From Candidatus Tanganyikabacteria bacterium (GTDB taxonomy: Bacteria; Cyanobacteriota; Sericytochromatia; S15B-MN24; VGJW01), in contig VGJW01000002.1 of the NCBI GenBank assembly GCA_016867265.1, positions 146,885 through 210,884 of the forward strand: a stretch of DNA of 64,000 bases, written 5' to 3'. Made by a program: the position numbers and the translations under genes. Below the pieces are notes generated by a model. That model made no database searches. It was given only the letters and a program-made list of their open reading frames with translations, and was not told the origin of the DNA. Shown piece by piece: positions 59,265 through 64,000 of this stretch (position 1 is its first letter; every line of letters starts with the position of its first letter).

Positions 59265-60644
59265 ATGCGCACGACCATGGCGGTGCTTCTGGGTGTGGCG
59301 GCGACCCTCGGGTGGGGTGAGAGGGTTGGGGCCTCGGCATGGACCGAGCGGCTATCTGAGGCGCGTGAAGCCTACATGGCGACGCAGCCCGTGCCTTTGC
59401 CGGCCGATGCCTGGGAGCGCTGGGACCGCGTTGATGACGCGGTCCCCGAGGCTGCGCGGTATCGGAGCGTGATGGCCGAGGTCGGTGCGTGGGCCGAGGC
59501 CGCCAATGCCCGCGACGTGCTGGTCCGCAAGGGTATCTGGGTTCGCCCGCATGAGCGTGACCGCGGAGCACTCGATGTCCTCGAAGTGTTTGACCGGATG
59601 CAGGAACTGGGCATCACGGACGTCTTCGTCGAGACCTTCCGTGGGGGACGACTCGAGTTTCCCGGGCATCCGGCGTTCCCGGCGCGCCACGGCATCGATC
59701 TTCTGGACCTGTATGTCCGGGAGGGGCACCGACGCAACATGAGGGTGCACGCATGGCTGCATACGCTCGACTTCGGCCCGGCGTGGGCCGCTAATCATCC
59801 GGACACCCTCGTGATGGATGGTTACGGCAACCATTCCGGCCAGGTCGAGCGGGGTTCCAACCGGGTTTCGCCGGCGCTACCCGAGGTTCGGGAGGCGCTG
59901 GGTGCCGTCGTGGACGGGGCGATCGTCCGCAGTGTCGACGGTGTGATGCTGGACTACCTGCGCTACCCGACCCGCCTGAAGGGCGATGACATCGACGAAT
60001 CGCCCGACCCCCGCCAGTTCTTCGGGTATGCGCCCCGGCAGCGGGAGCAGATCGAAAGGCGGCATCCCGGGATGGCGGGGGATGGCTTCCGCCACTTCCT
60101 CAAGACGGGTCAGGTCGTGCGTGCGTCGGATCGCGAGGTCCTGCTTGAACAATGGAAGACTGCGCTCTCCGAGGATCTGGAGGGCTTGATCGACACGCTG
60201 CGTGAGCGGGTGGGCCGGCGAGCCGTGCTGGGTGCGGCCTACTTTCCGGACTACTACTTCCATCAGCATGACGCCCGGTTGCAGGAATCGCGGCGCTGGT
60301 TGACCCGCTTCGACCTGCTTGCGCCCATGTGTTACAGCTACAATCTGGATCAGGCACCTGGCGCCTATGGCGACTACACCGTCGAGCGGGCTTTGTCTGT
60401 GGTCCAGCAGGCGATCGATGCCGCGGCACCGACCAAGGCCCCGGTGGTCATGCCTGTTCTTGCCCCGGATCCACCCGGTACACCAGCCGAGGCTCCCCGG
60501 CATCATCGTGGCCTGCGCGAGCAGACGGCGTGGCTCAAGGGCCGCGTGGTCGATCAGGCCTTTCCTGCCGTGACAGGCGTTTCCTACTTCTGCCTTGGCT
60601 GGATTCACCCCGAACTCGAGAAGCGGCGTCGGGCGGCCGAGTAG
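59265..60644 (+). CDS. Glycosyl-hydrolase-like family 10 (GHL10) protein
   Basis: 459 residues. A signal peptide (MRTTMAVLLGVAATLG...GASA) precedes a TIM-barrel domain with KGIWVRPHERDRG, GITDVFVETFRGG, RNMRVHAWLHTLDFG, DGVMLDYLRYPT and FDLLAPMCYSYN. GHL10 proteins are predicted polysaccharide hydrolases of the envelope. No Shine-Dalgarno lies at a normal distance from ATG 59265. The 104-base gap to the opposing LysM gene should hold both promoters, but I saw none with confidence. Confidence 0.88.
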   Translation: MRTTMAVLLGVAATLGWGERVGASAWTERLSEAREAYMATQPVPLPADAWERWDRVDDAVPEAARYRSVMAEVGAWAEAANARDVLVRKGIWVRPHERDRGALDVLEVFDRMQELGITDVFVETFRGGRLEFPGHPAFPARHGIDLLDLYVREGHRRNMRVHAWLHTLDFGPAWAANHPDTLVMDGYGNHSGQVERGSNRVSPALPEVREALGAVVDGAIVRSVDGVMLDYLRYPTRLKGDDIDESPDPRQFFGYAPRQREQIERRHPGMAGDGFRHFLKTGQVVRASDREVLLEQWKTALSEDLEGLIDTLRERVGRRAVLGAAYFPDYYFHQHDARLQESRRWLTRFDLLAPMCYSYNLDQAPGAYGDYTVERALSVVQQAIDAAAPTKAPVVMPVLAPDPPGTPAEAPRHHRGLREQTAWLKGRVVDQAFPAVTGVSYFCLGWIHPELEKRRRAAE

Positions 60645-60768
60645 GGCTCATCGGGGCCATTGACCGGCTTGTCCGGGACCGGGGCCCCGTTGCTGGCGGG
60701 TCCTCAGCCTATGGTGGGCAACGCATTGTGGCTTTGATTTATTAAAGCAAGTTTATTCACGTGTAAAC

Positions 60769-60774
60769 TATAAT
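60769..60774 (+). promoter_or_regulatory. -10 element upstream of the HhH lipoprotein gene
   Basis: A perfect TATAAT in an AT-rich patch (60721-60775) that differs from the rest of the window. No good -35 was found, though GTGTAAAC lies just upstream. Confidence 0.5.
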
Positions 60775-60829
60775 GAGACAAGGGCCGCTCTTGGCCCCTC
60801 CCGATGTGATTCTTTTGGAGCCGATTTCC

Positions 60830-61384
60830 ATGATTCATAAGCCTTTTGCCGTCTTCGCCGTCGCGGTTGCCATGCTCCCGCTCACGGGCTGTGGCGCTGT
60901 CGTGGCCCCGGCTGCCTCTCTTGCCGCGGCGGTCGTTCAGGAAGAGGATGAGCTGGATGCGATGCGGGCTTATCCCGTCGCCGACCTGCTGGGCGTCGGC
61001 AAGGTCTATGCCGAGCGTCTCGCCAAGGCCGGGATCACCAATACCGATCAGTTGAAGGCGAAGACCGCCACGCGGGCGGACCGGGAGCGTCTGGCCCGCG
61101 CGGCCGACATCCCCTACGGACGGCTCCTGCCGATCGCGCAGGCGGTCGAGTTGATGAGGATCAAGGGCATTGGTGTTCGCCAGGCCAACCTGCTGCAGGC
61201 CGTAGGCGTCGCCTCGGTCAAGGAGATGGCCCAGCGAGTGCCCGCCAACCTGCACGAGCGTTTGGGGATCGCCAACAATATTTCCCGCCCCTTCGTCCAG
61301 CGCACTCCCGGCCTCACCACGGTCACGCGCTGGATCGGCGAGGCGCGCTCACTCGCTCGTTCGGGCCAGACCATCGGCGGCTGA
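60830..61384 (+). CDS. Lipoprotein with helix-hairpin-helix (DUF4332-like) domain
   Basis: 184 residues. A lipoprotein signal (MIHKPFAVFAVAVAMLPLTGC, Cys21) is followed by a DUF4332-type region with two helix-hairpin-helix units (VADLLGVGKVYAERLAKAGI and LMRIKGIGVRQANLLQAVGV). Helix-hairpin-helix motifs usually bind DNA, which is surprising in an exported protein. GGAG lies nine bases before ATG 60830. Binding to extracellular DNA or use of the fold for protein contacts are both possible. Confidence 0.8.
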   Translation: MIHKPFAVFAVAVAMLPLTGCGAVVAPAASLAAAVVQEEDELDAMRAYPVADLLGVGKVYAERLAKAGITNTDQLKAKTATRADRERLARAADIPYGRLLPIAQAVELMRIKGIGVRQANLLQAVGVASVKEMAQRVPANLHERLGIANNISRPFVQRTPGLTTVTRWIGEARSLARSGQTIGG

Positions 61385-61395
61385 GCGAGGCTTCC

Positions 61396-61429
61396 GACGC
61401 CCCGGCATCCTTCAGGGTGTCGGGGCGTC
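61396..61429. terminator. Bidirectional terminator between HhH lipoprotein and SpoIID genes
   Basis: GACGCCCCGGCA pairs with TGTCGGGGCGTC around a TCCTTCAGGG loop, with a single G-T pair. The right arm overlaps the end of the SpoIID-like gene. Confidence 0.7.
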
Positions 61430-62524
61430 TGCGCGTTCGAGCCGTGTTCCCGGGTAGTAGTGGGCGAGAATCTCCGCATGGTCGAAGCCCCATTCGGCCA
61501 TCTGCCGCGCGCCCGACTGGGACATCCCGACACCGTGGCCCCAGCCGCGGCCCGAGAACAGGAAGACGCCCGGTCGGACAAGCCCCACCGAGAAAAGCGT
61601 GCTGTCGAGGCGGAGCAGGCGCCGCAGGCGGGCGCCGGGTATCTCGGCGGTTCCTGCCGTGCCGCGGATGCGCAGCCATCGGACCCGACCCGAACCACTC
61701 CGTTCGGCGACCTCGATGGCGAGAGGCCGGCCGATGGGCCGGGCCTCCGGGGCGAGCACCTCCGCCATCTTCGCGTCCGTGACCTCACGTGACCAAGCAT
61801 GGCGCCGAGAGTTCCAGTCGAAGTCGACGACGGACCTCAGGTAGGGCAGGCCGATGGGACGCCCGTCCGTTCCCTTGTCGGCAAAGCCTTCCACCGCGTC
61901 GTTGGCTTCGGTCATGCCGCCCGCGCCGGAGCTGTAGTAGGCCTTGATCGGGGCGCCCTGCCATGTCGCGACGATGCCGGCCGTGGTGCGCACGGCTTCA
62001 TCGGTGCGGGGGTGTTCGGCTCCCTTGCCGCCATAGACCTGGCTGCGTTCGTCGGCGTGCAGGTCGAAGCCCTCGGCAGCGAAGCGTCCCACGGTCGCGG
62101 CGAGGTAGGTCCGTGCCGCGATGGCCTGCACCTTGAGCGCTTCCATCGGCCACGAGGAGGGGACCTCACGGGGGACCACCCCCCGCAGGTAGGTCTCCGG
62201 TTCGAGCGTATCCACCAGCGTCAGGCCGTGACCGTCCGCAAGGACTTCGGCCCGGCCTTGGTAGTCGCTGCCTTGCCAGCGGAAGACTTCCTGCCCGGTG
62301 AAGCGGACGGGCAGCGCGGGGTGCCATGGTTCGTCACCCTCCGGATCCCCCGGCAACCCCATGTCAAGGCGCCCGTTCCGCCATGCGAGGGTCACCGGTG
62401 CCTCCGGCACAATGGATCGGGTAGCTCCCGTGGCGTCGGTGACGAGGCCCGGTGACCCCAGCGAAATCGAAAGGGTCGCCGCGTGCTGGACGAGGCCGAT
62501 GCGGATCAGTTCGGGGAGCAGCAT
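61412..62524 (-). CDS. SpoIID/LytB-domain protein
   Basis: 370 residues. The SpoIID core is clear: YLRGVVPREVPSSWPMEALKVQAIAARTYL, and the C-terminal GRGWGHGVGMSQSGARQMAE. The Glu of PREVP is the likely catalytic acid. In spore-formers SpoIID is a peptidoglycan lytic transglycosylase; other bacteria use the domain in wall remodelling. No clear signal peptide with ATG 62524; a GTG at 62557 adds a hydrophobic stretch and could restore one. TATACT lies seven bases before the ATG, suggesting a leaderless start. Confidence 0.88.
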   Translation of the reverse strand: MLLPELIRIGLVQHAATLSISLGSPGLVTDATGATRSIVPEAPVTLAWRNGRLDMGLPGDPEGDEPWHPALPVRFTGQEVFRWQGSDYQGRAEVLADGHGLTLVDTLEPETYLRGVVPREVPSSWPMEALKVQAIAARTYLAATVGRFAAEGFDLHADERSQVYGGKGAEHPRTDEAVRTTAGIVATWQGAPIKAYYSSGAGGMTEANDAVEGFADKGTDGRPIGLPYLRSVVDFDWNSRRHAWSREVTDAKMAEVLAPEARPIGRPLAIEVAERSGSGRVRWLRIRGTAGTAEIPGARLRRLLRLDSTLFSVGLVRPGVFLFSGRGWGHGVGMSQSGARQMAEWGFDHAEILAHYYPGTRLERADAPTP

Positions 62525-62531
62525 GGATGTC

Positions 62532-62537
62532 AGTATA
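62532..62537 (-). promoter_or_regulatory. -10 element of the SpoIID-like gene
   Basis: On the minus strand TATACT, seven bases before ATG 62524, with no Shine-Dalgarno between. Confidence 0.5.
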
Positions 62538-62579
62538 GGGAAGAGGGCGGCGGGCACGCGGGGCGGGTATGGAGAGGAC

Positions 62580-62966
62580 GTGACTGCCGGACAGCCGCGA
62601 TGGCTCCTGGGCGTGCTCTACCACCACCCGGGAGATTCCCGCTTGGTCGTGCCCATCCGTGAGGGCCGCGACCATATCTTCAACTACGCGCACCCGATGG
62701 CCTATGTGCTGACCGGTCTGGCGGTGGCCCTGCCCCTCTTCGGTGCTGTGATGATGCTGGGTGGCCTCGTCTACTTCTTTGACCGGATGGCCGCGAACTT
62801 CGTGGGGGTCATCGTGCCGACCTCCGTGGTTCTGGGCTGTGTGGGCAGTGTGCTCGCGGGCATTTTCCTGCCTGCGGACGATCCGGATCGCCGTGTCGTC
62901 ACGCCCGTGCGCGAGGCGGTCGAGGTTCCCTGGGATGCCCCCCGACAGGTTCGAAAACTGCTCTGA
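62580..62966 (+). CDS. Small membrane protein, DUF5808-like
   Basis: 128 residues. WLLGVLYHHPGDSRLVVPIREGRDHIFNYAHPMA resembles the DUF5808 start. Two membrane helices follow (about 42-63 and 75-95). GTG 62580 has GGAG five bases upstream. No function is known for this type. The 113-base gap to the opposing gene at 63080 contains only short stems. Confidence 0.66.
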   Translation: MTAGQPRWLLGVLYHHPGDSRLVVPIREGRDHIFNYAHPMAYVLTGLAVALPLFGAVMMLGGLVYFFDRMAANFVGVIVPTSVVLGCVGSVLAGIFLPADDPDRRVVTPVREAVEVPWDAPRQVRKLL

Positions 62967-63079
62967 ACGACCGAGTGTCCTCGGTTCGGCAGTGGTCGTC
63001 CCTGCCACGGGGCCATCGCCAAACCGTTCCCGGGCAACGCTTGCTTGTCTGCGGGCGAATTCTGCCGTCGCCGGATGTT

Positions 63080-63628
63080 TCAGCGCTCCGTGGCGAGGGC
63101 TTCCACGGCCCGACTGATGTGGCCGGAAGTCGCGGCGCTGGTCGTCGCTTGCAGCAGCAGGAATGTCCTTGCCTGCTCCTCGCCCGGCGTGCGGCCCTTG
63201 CGGGATGCGAACAAGTCTAGGACGGTGCCCAAAGCGTAGTTGGCCCGGTCGTGGTGTTGGAGGCCCATCTCCACATGGCGCTGGGCCGCAAGGGGGTCGC
63301 GTGGGTCCCGGAGCATCGCGGATCCGTCCGACAGGGCTTCTCTTGCCTGTTCCAGTGCCAGCAGCGCGTCCTCGACGAGTGCCAGTTCGGTCGTGCCGGG
63401 CGACACTGGAGCAAGCGCCGTGTGGGCAGCGCCAGCAAGGGCCAGGTCTCTGTCCAGCGAGCCGGCTGCCTGCCTCAGATGAAGGTCGGCGGGGCGCTCG
63501 GCGCCGGCTTTCCTGTGCCACGCGTCAGGGGCGAGGACAACGGGAAGGCGAGCTGCAAATGCCGCCTTCGGGGTGTTCCCGGGCAGGCGGTTCACGTGGG
63601 TGGAGGCGGTCTGGGTCACGGTGTGCAT
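63080..63628 (-). CDS. Hypothetical protein, 182 residues
   Basis: A soluble, helix-rich protein (ALVEDALLALEQAREALSDG, AAQRHVEMGLQHHDRANYALG) with a helical-bundle look. ATG 63628 (MHTVTQTAST) is preferred; a TTG at 63661 is in frame. A TATACT on the minus strand at 63749-63744 may be its promoter, giving a leader of about 110 bases. No family recognised. Confidence 0.66.
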   Translation of the reverse strand: MHTVTQTASTHVNRLPGNTPKAAFAARLPVVLAPDAWHRKAGAERPADLHLRQAAGSLDRDLALAGAAHTALAPVSPGTTELALVEDALLALEQAREALSDGSAMLRDPRDPLAAQRHVEMGLQHHDRANYALGTVLDLFASRKGRTPGEEQARTFLLLQATTSAATSGHISRAVEALATER

Positions 63629-63963
63629 GGCCCGATTGTCGTGCCGCCTGAAGCTGCTCAAGGTTAAGAAGCAGCGCTGTCGGGGTCAAGGAACAGGAAA
63701 GTTGGCGTTGGTTCTCGCTTGACGGAGGGAAGGCAGGCATGCCAGTATAGTTTTCCCTCGCGCCACTCAGGCTGGGGGTTGGTTGCGCCGGTTGGCGCTT
63801 TTGACGGTTGCACCTTGAAAACCACATCGATGCGCATTTTCTGATGTTTGATTTCGTGCGCCCTTGGTTAGTACCTTGGGTGTTGTGAGGTCGAGTCATC
63901 GGAGATGTAGAGAATCCGTTGTTGCTGCTGGGCGCGAGCCTGGTGAGTGACAAAGGTGATCCG
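63629..63963. other. Gene-free stretch with lower GC at right edge
   Basis: About 335 bases without a convincing gene. It holds TATACT on the minus strand (63749-63744), a small GCGCC-GGTT-GGCGC-TTTT stem (63785-63802) and an AT-richer part from about 63800. It is likely a promoter and leader region for genes on both sides. Confidence 0.5.
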
Positions 63964-64000
63964 ATGCTTGTTCTGTTTATTTGCCGCGAGGTGGATGGAT
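63964..64000 (+). CDS. Possible start of a truncated gene at the right edge
   Basis: ATG 63964 with AAAGGTGAT eight bases upstream opens a frame (MLVLFICREVDG) that runs off the window. The Shine-Dalgarno is good, but 12 codons are too few to judge. Confidence 0.3.
   Translation, partial: MLVLFICREVDG

Noticed and set aside
63785..63802. Terminator from the GCGCC-GGTT-GGCGC-TTTT stem
   Set aside because: The stem is only five pairs and no plus-strand gene ends just upstream, so I kept it as a minor note.
1..64000. tRNA, rRNA, CRISPR arrays or insertion sequences
   Set aside because: Nothing convincing was seen by reading; a tRNA search program would be needed to exclude a tRNA.

Overview
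This is a GC-rich, gene-dense stretch of a bacterial chromosome, about 57 protein genes with almost no free DNA. Core genes (infC-rpmI-rplT, valS, miaA, proC, dapD/E/F, ftsEX, rnz, nrdJ) are intact and match their families. I saw no insertion sequence, prophage, CRISPR array, rRNA or tRNA. SepF, YggT, CsaB and a TagA/WecG-type glycosyltransferase beside lipoproteins, an HME-type RND pump, a TonB-like protein and a porin-like protein suggest a two-membrane lineage of the Terrabacteria side, such as a cyanobacterial stem lineage. That placement is an inference with low certainty.

Layout. 1-8226: a lipoprotein, a BchG/ChlG-like UbiA prenyltransferase, a lytic transglycosylase, a minus-strand operon ending in a methyltransferase-like protein and headed by a large zinc-ribbon/AAA/TPR protein, and another lipoprotein. 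8243-9720: infC-rpmI-rplT with a good promoter, a leader attenuator and an ATT start for infC. 9783-12466: an M20-like protein, an orphan histidine kinase and a Fur-family regulator in one operon. 12753-15743: a 996-residue Ala-rich protein with LysM and two peptidoglycan-binding-like modules. 15853-20757: valS, a NamZ-type muramidase and a porin-like protein. 20761-23111: yggS, sepF, proC, yggT. 23291-27978: a broken subtilase, a UbiB kinase, an alpha/beta hydrolase, a degenerate acylphosphatase, an unknown protein and a ferredoxin. 28021-30435: B12-dependent ribonucleotide reductase with candidate NrdR boxes. 31300-36595: a tightly overlapping operon of an eight-motif MshEN-like protein, csaB, a TagA-type transferase, ftsE, ftsX and an unknown gene. 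37859-40913: dapD-dapE-aminotransferase. 40938-45847: a metal RND adaptor and pump. 45851-49901: comM, a lipoprotein, miaA, dapF. 49976-53564: an envelope operon with RseB/LolA-like, TonB-like and MshEN-like proteins. 53635-63628: membrane hydrolase, rnz, acyl-CoA synthetase, LysM protein, GHL10 glycoside hydrolase, helix-hairpin-helix lipoprotein, SpoIID-like protein and two unknowns.

A common theme is the cell envelope: making diaminopimelate (dapD/E/F), cutting or remodelling peptidoglycan (lytic transglycosylase, NamZ, SpoIID, LysM proteins), placing division (SepF, FtsEX), and attaching or pyruvylating wall polymers (CsaB, TagA-type). The most interesting object is the 247-residue protein at 35852-36595, built almost only from eight motifs resembling the c-di-GMP-binding MshEN motif and translationally coupled to csaB. 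If it binds c-di-GMP, it would connect that second messenger to wall-polymer synthesis and FtsEX. A second three-motif protein of the same kind lies at 49976-50386.

Regulation can be read in places: several genes have a -10-like hexamer only 6-9 bases before the start codon and no Shine-Dalgarno sequence, which suggests leaderless mRNAs; hairpins separate most convergent pairs; and chains of ATGA/GTGA/TAGTG overlaps imply translational coupling.
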